Part shown: piece after piece, positions 1-8,463 of the stretch
Layout of the letters: each line of letters starts with the position of its first letter
Numbering within the stretch: position 1 is the first letter of the stretch
DNA from: Kitasatospora kifunensis
GTDB lineage: Bacteria > Actinomycetota > Actinomycetes > Streptomycetales > Streptomycetaceae
Direction of reading: 5' to 3'
DNA: 64,000 nucleotides
Assembly (NCBI RefSeq): GCF_014203855.1
Contig: NZ_JACHJV010000001.1
Location: forward strand, 3,224,001 to 3,288,000
Translations under genes and position numbers: made by a program
The notes under the pieces: model-generated
What the model saw: the letters and a program-made list of their open reading frames with translations, nothing else
The model's database searches: none
What the model was told of the DNA's origin: nothing

Positions 1-1088
1 TCACCGCAGAGGCCGTCCTTGAAGCCGCCGCTCGCGCCCAGCACCGGGGAGGTCCAGTCGGTGGCCGGCGTCCGGGTGTTGGTGAAGATGGTCTTGACGA
101 TGGTGGGCCGGTCGATCGCCATCGAGATGCCCTGCCGGACCAGCTTCGCCTTGTCGGTGCTCCAGTTGGACTGGTACAGCGGGAAGGAGACGGTCTGGAT
201 GATGCCGGCCGGCGTGTTGAGGAAGCGGCCGCCGCTCGGCCCGTTCGCCAGCGTCTTGAGCGCCGTGGTGGAGAGCGTGTTGTCGATGTCCAGGGCGCCG
301 GACTGCAGGTCGGAGTAGGCGGCGTTGGGGTCGGTGTAGACGACGAGGTTGATGCCGCCGTTCTTCGGCTTGTTGGTGCCGCTGTAGTCCGGGTTCGGCA
401 CCAACTGCATCTGCTGGCTGCGGGTGTACGACTGGATCTTGTACGGCCCGTTGCCGACGGGCTTGTCCAGGTACCCCGCGTGGTCACTGAAGAAGGTCGC
501 GGGCAAGGGGTAGTAGGCGGTGTAGCCCAGGGTCTGCGGCCAGGTGGAGAACTTCTGGGTGAGGGCGACCGTGAAGGTGTTGTCGTCGACCACCTTGAGG
601 CCCGACATGGTCTGCGCGGTCGGCGAACCAGTGGCCGGCGCAACGTCGTTGAAGCCCTGGATGTACTGGAAGAAGCTGGCGTTGACCTGCTTGTTGGTGG
701 AGAGGGCGCCGTAGTTCCAGGCGTCCACGTAGGACTTGGCGGTCACCGTGGTGCCGTCGCTGAACTTCCAGCCCGGCTTGAGCTTCACCGTCCAGTTCTG
801 CTGGTCGGAGGAGGTGATGGAGTCGGCGTTGGCGTTGCTGGCCGCGCTCGTCTTGGGGTCGTACTGGACCAGTCCGGCGAAGATCATGTTCTCCACCGCT
901 CCGCCGTTCACCTCGTTGGTGTTGGCCGGCTCGAGCGGGTTCTGCGGATCGCCCCACCACGCCTTGACGACCCCGCCGCCGGAACCGCCTCCGCTGCCGC
1001 TGCTCTTGCTACTGCTGCAACCGGTGGCCGCCAACGCCACCGACGTCACAGCGATCACGGCCCAGCGCACTCGGGTGGCTGCAGGCAT
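1..1088 (-). CDS. ABC transporter solute-binding lipoprotein, family 5 (C-terminus beyond window)
   Basis: This reads without a stop from an ATG at 1088 to the left edge, so only the first 362 residues are present. An AGGAGG ribosome-binding site lies a few bases before the ATG. Residues 1-24 form a lipoprotein signal: a charged start, a hydrophobic stretch and an A-T-G-C lipobox with the acylated Cys at 24, followed by a Ser/Gly linker. The rest has the OppA/DppA pattern, including WTVKLKPGWKFSDGTTVTA near residue 100 and VGNGPYKIQSY near residue 215. It should capture oligopeptides outside the membrane for an importer whose permease and ATPase genes would lie to the left. The neighbouring typA and sdh genes suggest, from remembered Streptomyces synteny, a BldK-type transporter. 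That is an inference, so no symbol is given. Confidence 0.9.
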   Translation of the reverse strand, partial: MPAATRVRWAVIAVTSVALAATGCSSSKSSGSGGGSGGGVVKAWWGDPQNPLEPANTNEVNGGAVENMIFAGLVQYDPKTSAASNANADSITSSDQQNWTVKLKPGWKFSDGTTVTAKSYVDAWNYGALSTNKQVNASFFQYIQGFNDVAPATGSPTAQTMSGLKVVDDNTFTVALTQKFSTWPQTLGYTAYYPLPATFFSDHAGYLDKPVGNGPYKIQSYTRSQQMQLVPNPDYSGTNKPKNGGINLVVYTDPNAAYSDLQSGALDIDNTLSTTALKTLANGPSGGRFLNTPAGIIQTVSFPLYQSNWSTDKAKLVRQGISMAIDRPTIVKTIFTNTRTPATDWTSPVLGASGGFKDGLCG

Positions 1089-1209
1089 GAAGGACCTCCT
1101 CGTGGTGTGTGTGAGGCATCACATCCCATTCGAGGGGCCCGGCCATGACGACGCACCCGCAGCAGGGCCACACGGGCGCCCGGTGCCGCCGAACGGGTGG
1201 CCGAAACGC

Positions 1210-1245
1210 CGTCAGCCGGCTCCCCCGAAGGGGAACCGGCTGACG
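1210..1245 (-). terminator. Intrinsic terminator downstream of typA
   Basis: A near-perfect inverted repeat with arms of about 16 bases (CGTCAGCCGG-CT-CCCC against GGGG-AA-CCGGCTGACG, one mismatch) and a small CGAA-type loop lies 34 bases after the typA stop. Streptomyces terminators commonly lack a T tract. Confidence 0.7.
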
Positions 1246-1278
1246 GGCGTCGCGGTGGCGAACCGAGCTGGTGTGGCG

Positions 1279-3147
1279 TCAGTTCTTCTTGGCGCGCGAG
1301 GCGGTGCGGCCACGCTCCTTCTGGTCCAGCACGACCTTGCGGATGCGCACGGTCTCCGGGGTCACCTCGATGCACTCGTCCTCGCGGCAGAACTCCAGCG
1401 ACTGCTCGAGCGACAGCTTGCGCGGCGGCACCAGGTTCTCGGTGGTGTCGGAGGAAGCCGCACGCATGTTGGTGAGCTTCTTCTCCTTGGTGATGTTGAT
1501 GTCCATGTCGTCCTGGCGCGAGTTCTCGCCGACGATCATGCCCTCGTACACCTCGGTGGTGGGCTCGACGAAGAGCGTGCCGCGCTCCTGGATGCCCATC
1601 ATGGCGAACGGGGTCACCACACCGGCACGGTCGGCGACCAGCGAGCCGTTGTTGCGCATCCGCAGCTCACCGAACCACGGCTCGTGGCCCTCGAAGATGC
1701 TGTGCGCGATACCCGTACCGCGGGTGTCGGTCAGGAACTGGGTGCGGAAGCCGATCAGGCCACGCGAGGGGACGATGAACTCCATCCGGACCCAGCCGGA
1801 GCCGTGGTTCGTCATGGTCTCCATGCGGCCCTTGCGGACGGCCATCAGCTGGGTGATCGCGCCCAGGTACTCCTCGGGGCTGTCGATCGTCATCCGCTCG
1901 ACCGGCTCGTGGGTCTTGCCGTTGATGACCTTGGTGACCACCTGCGGCTTGCCGACGGTCAGCTCGAAGAGCTCCCGGCGCATGGTCTCGACCAGGATCG
2001 CCAGCGCCAGCTCACCGCGGCCCTGCACCTCCCAGGCGTCCGGACGCTCGGTCGGCAGCACGCGCAGCGAGACGTTACCGATCAGCTCCTTGTCCAGGCG
2101 GTCCTTCACCATCCGGGCGGTGACCTTGTGGCCCTTGCCGCCCTTGCCGACCAGCGGCGAGGTGTTGGTGCCGATGACCATCGAGATGGCCGGCTCGTCC
2201 ACCGTGATCAGCGGCAGCGCGATCGGGTTCTCCAGGTCGGCGAGGGTCTCACCGATCATGATCTCCGGGATACCGGCGACGGCGCAGATGTCGCCGGGGC
2301 CGGCCTTCTCGGCGGGCTTGCGGGTGAGCGCCTCGGTCATCAGCAGCTCGGTGATCTTCACCTGCTGGATCGAGCCGTCGCGCTTCATCCAAGCCACCTG
2401 CTGGCCCTTGCGCAGCTCGCCCTGCTCGACGCGGCACAGCGCGATACGGCCGAGGAAGTTGTCGGCGTCCAGGTTGGTGACGTGCGCCTGCAGCGGGGCG
2501 GCCTCGTCGTAGGTCGGGGCCGGGACGTGCTCCAGGATGGTGGAGAAGAACGGCTCCAGGCTGTCGCTGTCGGCCGGCACGGTGCCGTTCTCCGGCTTGG
2601 TCAGCGAGGCGACACCATCACGGGCGCAGGCGTAGACGATCGGGAACTCGATCTGCTCCTCGGTCGCGTCCAGGTCCAGGAACAGGTCGTAGGTCTCGTT
2701 GATAACCTCGTCGATCCGGGAGTCCGGGCGGTCCGTCTTGTTGATGCAGAGGATGACCGGGAGCTTGGCGGTGAGCGCCTTGCGGAGCACGAAGCGGGTC
2801 TGCGGCAGCGGGCCCTCGGAGGCGTCGACCAGCAGCACGACCGCGTCCACCATCGACAGACCGCGCTCGACCTCGCCACCGAAGTCGGCGTGGCCGGGGG
2901 TGTCGATGATGTTGATGGTGATCGGCTCGCCACCGCCCTTGGGGTGGTACTTGACCGCGGTGTTCTTCGCGAGAATGGTGATGCCCTTCTCACGCTCCAG
3001 GTCGTTGGAGTCCATCATGCGGTCATCGAGGTGCTGGTGAGCCGCGAAAGCGCCGGCCTGCTTGAGCATCGCGTCGACCAGGGTCGTCTTCCCGTGGTCG
3101 ACGTGGGCGACGATGGCGACGTTGCGGATGTCATTGCGCGTGGGCAT
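1279..3147 (-). CDS. typA: Translational GTPase TypA/BipA
   Basis: TypA is a ribosome-binding GTPase related to EF-G that acts in 50S assembly and stress or low-temperature adaptation. The 622-residue product has the usual family length. G motifs are visible: AHVDHGKTT (14-22), [12 protein letters not shown] (from 82) and NKTD (about 136). EF-Tu domain 2-like, EF-G C-terminal and BipA-specific C-terminal regions follow, and the protein ends in a basic tail. The ATG at 3147 is preferred over an upstream in-frame start because homologues begin just before the R-N-V-A-I-V-A-H motif and a GGGAGAG site precedes it. It is probably transcribed alone, with a terminator just downstream. Confidence 0.97.
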   Translation of the reverse strand: MPTRNDIRNVAIVAHVDHGKTTLVDAMLKQAGAFAAHQHLDDRMMDSNDLEREKGITILAKNTAVKYHPKGGGEPITINIIDTPGHADFGGEVERGLSMVDAVVLLVDASEGPLPQTRFVLRKALTAKLPVILCINKTDRPDSRIDEVINETYDLFLDLDATEEQIEFPIVYACARDGVASLTKPENGTVPADSDSLEPFFSTILEHVPAPTYDEAAPLQAHVTNLDADNFLGRIALCRVEQGELRKGQQVAWMKRDGSIQQVKITELLMTEALTRKPAEKAGPGDICAVAGIPEIMIGETLADLENPIALPLITVDEPAISMVIGTNTSPLVGKGGKGHKVTARMVKDRLDKELIGNVSLRVLPTERPDAWEVQGRGELALAILVETMRRELFELTVGKPQVVTKVINGKTHEPVERMTIDSPEEYLGAITQLMAVRKGRMETMTNHGSGWVRMEFIVPSRGLIGFRTQFLTDTRGTGIAHSIFEGHEPWFGELRMRNNGSLVADRAGVVTPFAMMGIQERGTLFVEPTTEVYEGMIVGENSRQDDMDINITKEKKLTNMRAASSDTTENLVPPRKLSLEQSLEFCREDECIEVTPETVRIRKVVLDQKERGRTASRAKKN

Positions 3148-3279
3148 GCGGAGCGAACTCTCCCGGAGTCGTGGATTGTGGCGCCCCGGCCTGTCCCGGT
3201 CCACCCGCCGGGCTTACCATGCCACGGCTTGTCCTATGGTACGTGGCCGCCCACCGGTGACGCGAAGCGGAGGACCAGC

Positions 3280-4848
3280 TCAGCGCCGGAAGCCCAGGTC
3301 CTGGTACCTCGGCCAACCGAAGCCGTAGGCACCCGCCCCCGCCACCCCGGCCCGCACCGCGACCAGTTCCGGGCGCTGGTAGAGCGGCACCGAGTGGCCC
3401 AGCTCCCAGATCGCGGCGTCGGCCCGCTGGAGCAGCGCGGCCTGCTTGGCCGGGTCGGCCTCGGCGCCGGCCTGGTCGAAGAAGTGGTCGATCTCGTCCG
3501 TCCCGGAACCGGCGAAGTTGAGCCCGGCCACCGGCTTGCCGTCCGGGCCCGGCTGCGGCTTGGCGTAGAGCGCGCGCTCCTCGGTGGCGGGGAAGGCGGT
3601 GGCGGGCCAGGAGAAGAGCGCGAGGTCCCAGTCGCCGGTGGCCAGGTGGTCACGGACGAAGCCGTCGGGTGCGGCGGGCTGCGGGTGCACGGTGACGCCC
3701 ATCGGGGCCAGCTGGGCCACCAGGGCGTCAGCGGTGCGGCGGGCGATGGCCGAGCCGTCCGGGTAGAGCAGGTTCAGGTCCAGGTGCAGTTCCTTGGCGG
3801 TGGCGCCGAGGTAGGTGCTGTCGTCCCGGTAGCCGCTCTGGCCGGTCATCAGCAGGTGGTTGCCCAGTGGCGCCGCGGCCAGGCCGAGCGGGGTGAGGGC
3901 GGCCTGGGCCAGCTTCTTGCGGTCCACGCAGGCGGCCACCGCGCGGCGCACGGCGGCATCGGCCATCGGGCCGCGGGCGCCGTTGAAGGTGAGCTGGGTG
4001 AAGGCGGGGGCGGCCGCCCGGTGCAGGGTGATGCCGGGCAGCGTCTGGGCCCGCTTGAGCGCCAGGGTGGTGGCCTCCAGCGCGTCGGCGGACTGGGTGG
4101 TGGGCGGGTGGTCGATGGTGCCCTCCAGCGCGGCCACGTCGACCGTCCCCTGGCCGAGCGCTGCCAGCCGGTCGGGGGTGGCCAGGAAGTCGAGCTCGTC
4201 GACTTTCGGCGCATCGCCCCACCAGCGCGCGTTGCGCACCAGGACGGCCCGGCCGGCCTTGGCGTCCAGCGACTGAAGGGTGAGCGGGCCGGCGCTGCGG
4301 GGCATCCCGGCGGCCGGGTAGAGCGGGCTGAACAGCGCCCTCCAATCCGCGTACGGGTGCTTGAAGACCACCGTGACCTGGTGCGGATCGGCGCCGGGCG
4401 CGATCGACTCGATCGCCGCGTAACCGGGGTGGGTGTCCTTCAGCGCCGTCCACTGGGCGCTGAAGTCGGCCGCCGTCAGGGCCACGCCGTCGCTCCACAC
4501 CGCCTTCGGGTTGAGCCGGAAGGTGACCGTGCGGTCCACCACGTCGGCGCCGGCCAGGTAGTCCGGGTCGGCCACCGGGCGCGCGTGCACGTCGAGCCGG
4601 AAGAGGCTGGGCAGCAGGGCGTGCGCGATCAGCGAGGTGTCGGCGGTGGCATCGGCCTGGTAGACGTCCAGCGAGGCGGGCACCGCGTCCACCGCCCAGC
4701 GCAGCGTGCCGCCCTCACGGACCGCGCCGCGGTCGGCAGGGGTGAGGTCGGAGGCGGACTGGGAGGGCGCGGCGGGGGCCTGCGCGCCGGAGCAGCCCGC
4801 CAGTGCGCCGAGCAACGCGGCGGCCGCGAGCACCCTGATGCTCTTCAT
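3280..4848 (-). CDS. ABC transporter solute-binding lipoprotein, family 5
   Basis: This is a complete 522-residue extracellular binding protein. The signal peptide ends in a perfect L-A-G-C lipobox (Cys19), followed by an Ala/Ser/Pro linker. Family-5 features include GGTLRWAVDAVPASLDVYQ near residue 50 and FRLNPKAVWSDGVALTAADF near residue 125. The likely ligand is a peptide or similar oligomer. There are no permease or ATPase genes beside it, so it is either an orphan receptor or serves the transporter represented by the partial gene at 1-1088. An in-frame GTG nine bases upstream (4857) is an alternative start, and neither start has an ideal ribosome-binding site. It lies divergent from sdhC. 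Confidence 0.92.
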   Translation of the reverse strand: MKSIRVLAAAALLGALAGCSGAQAPAAPSQSASDLTPADRGAVREGGTLRWAVDAVPASLDVYQADATADTSLIAHALLPSLFRLDVHARPVADPDYLAGADVVDRTVTFRLNPKAVWSDGVALTAADFSAQWTALKDTHPGYAAIESIAPGADPHQVTVVFKHPYADWRALFSPLYPAAGMPRSAGPLTLQSLDAKAGRAVLVRNARWWGDAPKVDELDFLATPDRLAALGQGTVDVAALEGTIDHPPTTQSADALEATTLALKRAQTLPGITLHRAAAPAFTQLTFNGARGPMADAAVRRAVAACVDRKKLAQAALTPLGLAAAPLGNHLLMTGQSGYRDDSTYLGATAKELHLDLNLLYPDGSAIARRTADALVAQLAPMGVTVHPQPAAPDGFVRDHLATGDWDLALFSWPATAFPATEERALYAKPQPGPDGKPVAGLNFAGSGTDEIDHFFDQAGAEADPAKQAALLQRADAAIWELGHSVPLYQRPELVAVRAGVAGAGAYGFGWPRYQDLGFRR

Positions 4849-4892
4849 GGATGCCACTCAACTCCCGCCCCGCGGCGAAGAGCTGACGACAC

Positions 4893-4903
4893 GACAAGTT
4901 GTC
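4893..4903. promoter_or_regulatory. Small palindrome in divergent promoter region
   Basis: The palindrome GACAA-G-TTGTC sits between the divergent binding-protein gene and sdhC. It could be an operator half or part of a promoter. There is no further support beyond its symmetry and position. Confidence 0.25.
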
Positions 4904-4949
4904 CTCCGATCGGCGCAGAGTCAATCCCGTCCGAGGTCTTCCGACCTGT

Positions 4950-4965
4950 TGTGATCAAGGTCACA
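4950..4965. promoter_or_regulatory. Perfect Crp-type site (TGTGA-N6-TCACA) before sdhC
   Basis: TGTGA at 4950-4954, six bases, then TCACA at 4961-4965 matches the Crp/FNR-family consensus exactly. It lies only eight bases before the sdhC ATG at 4974. Streptomyces and Mycobacterium carry Crp proteins that recognise this motif. A site this close to the start codon more naturally suggests repression or roadblock, unless the real start of sdhC is further downstream. Confidence 0.6.
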
Positions 4966-4973
4966 CTCACAGG

Positions 4974-5759
4974 ATGGCCATAACGACCAAGCGCGCTGCG
5001 ATACCGGAACGCACCCTCCGCACCGACCGCTGGTGGCTGCCCCAGCTGAGCACGGCGGCCGGCCTGCTGGTCTTCATCGGCTACTCGACCTGGCGGGCCT
5101 TCAGCGGCACCCACTACTACGCGGCCCCGTACGTCTCACCGTTCTACTCCCCGTGCCTGGCCACCAACTGCGTACCGATGCGCGGCGGGGCCGACTGGGC
5201 GGTGATCGGCGACTGGTGGCGGCTCTCCCCCGCCCTGCTGGTGCTGATCTTCCCGCTCGGCTTCCGGATGACCTGCTACTACTACCGCAAGGCCTACTAC
5301 CGGGCGTTCTGGGCCTCGCCGCCGGCCTGCGCGGTGGGCGAGCAGCACGCGAAGTACACCGGCGAGACCAGGTTCCCGCTGATCCTGCAGAACCTGCACC
5401 GGTACTTCTTCTACCTGGCCATCCCGGTGGCCGTGATCCTGACCTACGACGCGGTGCTCGGCTTCCGCGACGCCTCCGGGGCCTTTGGGCACGCCGGGCT
5501 CGGCACCCTGGTGCTGCTCGTGAACGTGGCACTGATCTGGGCCTACACACTCTCCTGCCACTCCTGCCGGCACATCGTCGGCGGGCGACTGCGGAACTTC
5601 TCCAAGCACCCGGTGCGCTACCGCGCCTGGCAGCTGGTGGGGCGGCTGAACACCCGCCACATGCAGCTGGCCTGGGCCTCGCTGGCCTCGGTCGGGCTCG
5701 CCGACCTGTACGTCTACCTGGTCTCGTCCGGCGCGTTCAGCGACCCGAGGTTCTTCTGA
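4974..5759 (+). CDS. sdhC: Succinate dehydrogenase membrane-anchor subunit
   Basis: This 261-residue integral membrane protein anchors the SdhA/SdhB dimer and passes electrons to menaquinone. About five hydrophobic segments are visible (around residues 27-47, 75-95, 145-165, 180-203 and 230-250). Histidines that could ligate heme or line the quinone site occur in NLHRYFFYLAIP and SCHSCRHIVGG. It matches the long single-anchor type found with actinobacterial Sdh1 enzymes rather than the short SdhC plus SdhD pair. The ATG at 4974 is used because upstream in-frame codons run through the promoter and Crp-type site. It is first in the sdhC-sdhA-sdhB operon, 15 bases before sdhA. Confidence 0.9.
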   Translation: MAITTKRAAIPERTLRTDRWWLPQLSTAAGLLVFIGYSTWRAFSGTHYYAAPYVSPFYSPCLATNCVPMRGGADWAVIGDWWRLSPALLVLIFPLGFRMTCYYYRKAYYRAFWASPPACAVGEQHAKYTGETRFPLILQNLHRYFFYLAIPVAVILTYDAVLGFRDASGAFGHAGLGTLVLLVNVALIWAYTLSCHSCRHIVGGRLRNFSKHPVRYRAWQLVGRLNTRHMQLAWASLASVGLADLYVYLVSSGAFSDPRFF

Positions 5760-5774
5760 GGAGGGGAGGGGACT

Positions 5775-7658
5775 GTGACTGAGATCGACGCTTACGACAG
5801 CTACGACGTGGTGGTGGTCGGCGCCGGCGGGGCCGGGCTGCGGGCCGCGATCGAGGCCCGCGAGCAGGGGATGAGGGTCGCGGTGATCTGCAAGTCGCTC
5901 TTCGGCAAGGCGCACACCGTGATGGCCGAAGGCGGCATCGCCGCCTCGATGGGCAATGTGAACAGCGGCGACAACTGGCAGGTGCACTTCCGCGACACCA
6001 TGCGCGGCGGCAAGTTCCTCAACCACTGGCGGATGGCCGAGCTGCACGCCAGGGAAGCGCCCGACCGGGTCTGGGAGTTGGAGAGCTGGGGCGCGCTCTT
6101 CGACCGGACCAAGGACGGGCGGATCTCGCAGCGCAACTTCGGCGGCCACGAGTACCCGCGCCTGGCGCACGTGGGCGACCGGACCGGCCTCGAACTGATC
6201 CGGACCCTGCAGCAGAAGGTGGTGGCGCTGCAGCAGGCGGACTTCAAGCGCAGTGGCGACTACGAGTCGGGGCTGAAGGTCTTCCAGGAGTACACGGTCA
6301 CCCGCATCGTGAAGGACGGCGAGCGGGTCGCCGGCGTCTTCGGCTACCAGCGGGAGAGCGGGCGGTTCTTCACCATCGCCGCCCCCGCCGTGGTGCTGGC
6401 CACCGGCGGGATCGGGAAGTCGTTCAAGGTGACGTCCAACTCCTGGGAGTACACCGGCGACGGACACGCGCTCGCGCTGCTGGCCGGCGCCCGGTTGCTG
6501 AACATGGAGTTCGTCCAGTTCCACCCCACCGGCATGGTCTGGCCGCCCTCGGTGAAGGGCATCCTGGTCACCGAGTCGGTGCGCGGCGACGGCGGGGTCC
6601 TGCGCAACAGCGAGGGCAAGCGGTTCATGTTCGACTACGTGCCCGAGGTCTTCCGGGGCCAGTACGCCGAGAGCGAGGCGGAGGCGGACGGCTGGTACGC
6701 CGATCCCGACAAGCACCGCCGCCCGCCCGAGCTGCTGCCCCGCGACGAGGTGGCCAGGGCGATCAACTCCGAGGTCAAGGCCGGGCGCGGCACCCCGCAC
6801 GGCGGGGTCTTCCTGGACGTCTCCAGTCGACTGCCCGCCGAGGAGATCATCCGGCGACTGCCCTCCATGCACCACCAGTTCAAGGAGCTGGCCGACGTCG
6901 ACATCACCCGCGAGCCGATGGAGGTCGGCCCGACCTGCCACTACGTGATGGGCGGGGTGGAGGTGGATCCGGACACCGCGGCCAGTCCCGCCGTACCCGG
7001 GCTGTACGCGGCCGGCGAGGTGGCCGGCGGGATGCACGGCTCCAACCGGCTGGGCGGCAACTCGCTCTCCGACCTGCTGGTCTTCGGCCGCCGCGCGGGG
7101 CTGCACGCGGCGCGGTACGCGGCCGGCCTGACCGAGCGTCCCACCCTGGAGCGGGCACAGCTGGAGGCGGCCGCCGCCGAGGCGCTCGCGCCCTTCGACG
7201 AGGGCGCCGAGCACCCGTACGCGCTGCACCAGGAGCTCCAGCAGACCATGAACGACCTGGTCGGCATCATCCGCCGGGCCGGCGAGATGAAGCAGGCGCT
7301 GGACCGCCTGGCAGTACTGCGCCGGCGGGCCGAGGCGGTGGCGGTGGAGGGCCACCGGCAGTTCAACCCGGGCTGGCACCTGGCGCTGGACCTGCGCAAC
7401 ATGCTGCTGGTCTCGGAGTGCGTGGCGCGCGCCGCGCTGCTGCGCCGGGAGAGCCGCGGCGGGCACACCCGGGAGGACTGGCCGGGGATGGACCGGGACT
7501 GGCGGCGGGTCAACCTGGTCTGCTCCCTGACGGACGATCAGCTCGCGGTGGAACGGCAGGCCAACCCGCCGGTGCGGGCCGACCTGCTGGAGCTGTTCGA
7601 CCGTAGTGAACTGGCGAAGTACTTCACCCCGGAGGAGCTGGCCGATGAGCAGGAATGA
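5775..7658 (+). CDS. sdhA: Succinate dehydrogenase flavoprotein subunit
   Basis: This 627-residue subunit oxidises succinate to fumarate in the TCA cycle. The N-terminal dinucleotide fold (VVVGAGGAGLRAA, residues 15-27) binds FAD. The His of KAHTVMAEGGIA is the expected covalent flavin attachment site. FVQFHPTG, the RGDGG segment and HGSNRLGGNSLSDLL are catalytic or flavin-site signatures. The start is GTG, behind a purine-rich GAGGGGAGGGG site. The sdhB start lies inside its last 14 bases, indicating translational coupling. Confidence 0.97.
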   Translation: MTEIDAYDSYDVVVVGAGGAGLRAAIEAREQGMRVAVICKSLFGKAHTVMAEGGIAASMGNVNSGDNWQVHFRDTMRGGKFLNHWRMAELHAREAPDRVWELESWGALFDRTKDGRISQRNFGGHEYPRLAHVGDRTGLELIRTLQQKVVALQQADFKRSGDYESGLKVFQEYTVTRIVKDGERVAGVFGYQRESGRFFTIAAPAVVLATGGIGKSFKVTSNSWEYTGDGHALALLAGARLLNMEFVQFHPTGMVWPPSVKGILVTESVRGDGGVLRNSEGKRFMFDYVPEVFRGQYAESEAEADGWYADPDKHRRPPELLPRDEVARAINSEVKAGRGTPHGGVFLDVSSRLPAEEIIRRLPSMHHQFKELADVDITREPMEVGPTCHYVMGGVEVDPDTAASPAVPGLYAAGEVAGGMHGSNRLGGNSLSDLLVFGRRAGLHAARYAAGLTERPTLERAQLEAAAAEALAPFDEGAEHPYALHQELQQTMNDLVGIIRRAGEMKQALDRLAVLRRRAEAVAVEGHRQFNPGWHLALDLRNMLLVSECVARAALLRRESRGGHTREDWPGMDRDWRRVNLVCSLTDDQLAVERQANPPVRADLLELFDRSELAKYFTPEELADEQE

Positions 7659-8418
7659 CCGGGAGTTCCGGATCTGGCGCGGCGAGGGCGGCGAAGGCGG
7701 GTTCGTCTCGTACCGGGTGGAGGTCAACGAGGGCGAGGTGGTGCTCGACCTGGTGCACCGGCTGCAGGCCACCCAGGCCCCCGACCTGGCGGTGCGGTGG
7801 AACTGCAAGGCGGGCAAGTGCGGCTCGTGCAGCGCCGAGGTGAACGGGCGCCCGCGACTGCTCTGCATGACGCGGATGTCGGTGCTGCCACCGGACGAGC
7901 CGGTGGTGCTGACCCCGTTGCGCGCCTTCCCCTCGGTGCGCGACCTGGTCACCGACGTGACGTTCAACTACGCCAAGGCCAGGGAGGTGGCCGCCTTCGT
8001 GCCGCCGGCGGGCCTGGCGCCGGGCGAGTACCGGATGCGGCAGGAGGACGTGGCGCGCTCGCAGGAGTTCCGCAAGTGCATCGAGTGCTTCCTGTGCCAG
8101 GACACCTGCCACGCGGTGCGCGACCACGAGGAGAACAAGGCGGCCTTCGCCGGACCGCGCTTCCTGATGCGGGTGGCCGAGTTGGACATGCATCCGCTGG
8201 ACGCGGCCGACAGCACCGGCCTCGACCGTCGGGCGAGCGCCCAGGACAGCCACGGCCTGGGCTACTGCAACATCACCAAGTGCTGCACGGAGGTCTGCCC
8301 GGAGCACATCAAGATCACCGACAACGCGCTGATCCCGCTCAAGGAGCGGGTGGCCGACCGCAAGTACGACCCCCTGGTCTGGCTGGGGTCGAAGATCGGC
8401 CGCCGTCCGCGCGACTGA
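7645..8418 (+). CDS. sdhB: Succinate dehydrogenase iron-sulfur subunit
   Basis: This 257-residue subunit carries electrons from FAD to the membrane anchor. The plant-type [2Fe-2S] ligands are in CKAGKCGSC plus a later Cys (LLC). The C-terminal CIECFLCQDTC and CNITKCCTEVCPEH motifs supply the [4Fe-4S] and [3Fe-4S] clusters. The ATG at 7645 is chosen because GGAGGAG lies seven bases upstream; it overlaps sdhA by 14 bases. It is the last gene of the operon and is followed at once by a strong hairpin. Confidence 0.96.
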   Translation: MSRNDREFRIWRGEGGEGGFVSYRVEVNEGEVVLDLVHRLQATQAPDLAVRWNCKAGKCGSCSAEVNGRPRLLCMTRMSVLPPDEPVVLTPLRAFPSVRDLVTDVTFNYAKAREVAAFVPPAGLAPGEYRMRQEDVARSQEFRKCIECFLCQDTCHAVRDHEENKAAFAGPRFLMRVAELDMHPLDAADSTGLDRRASAQDSHGLGYCNITKCCTEVCPEHIKITDNALIPLKERVADRKYDPLVWLGSKIGRRPRD

Positions 8419-8421
8419 CGC

Positions 8422-8462
8422 CACCGCTGGGCCCCTCGCGCAGGCGAAGGGGCCCAGCGGTG
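8422..8462. terminator. Bidirectional terminator between sdhB and the SpoIIE phosphatase gene
   Basis: A 15-base perfect stem (CACCGCTGGGCCCCT against AGGGGCCCAGCGGTG), extended by three pairs past a one-base bulge, fills the 45-base gap between the convergent genes. Confidence 0.85.
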
Positions 8463-8463
8463 T

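Noticed and set aside
736..4983. A plus-strand open frame of about 1400 codons across typA and the binding protein
   Set aside because: It is antisense to two well-supported genes, its translation is low-complexity and Gly/Val/Leu-rich, and it has no domain. High GC produces such long shadows.
5136..7967. A minus-strand open frame of over 900 codons opposite sdhCAB
   Set aside because: It is antisense to the sdh operon, with no ribosome-binding site and no recognisable motif.
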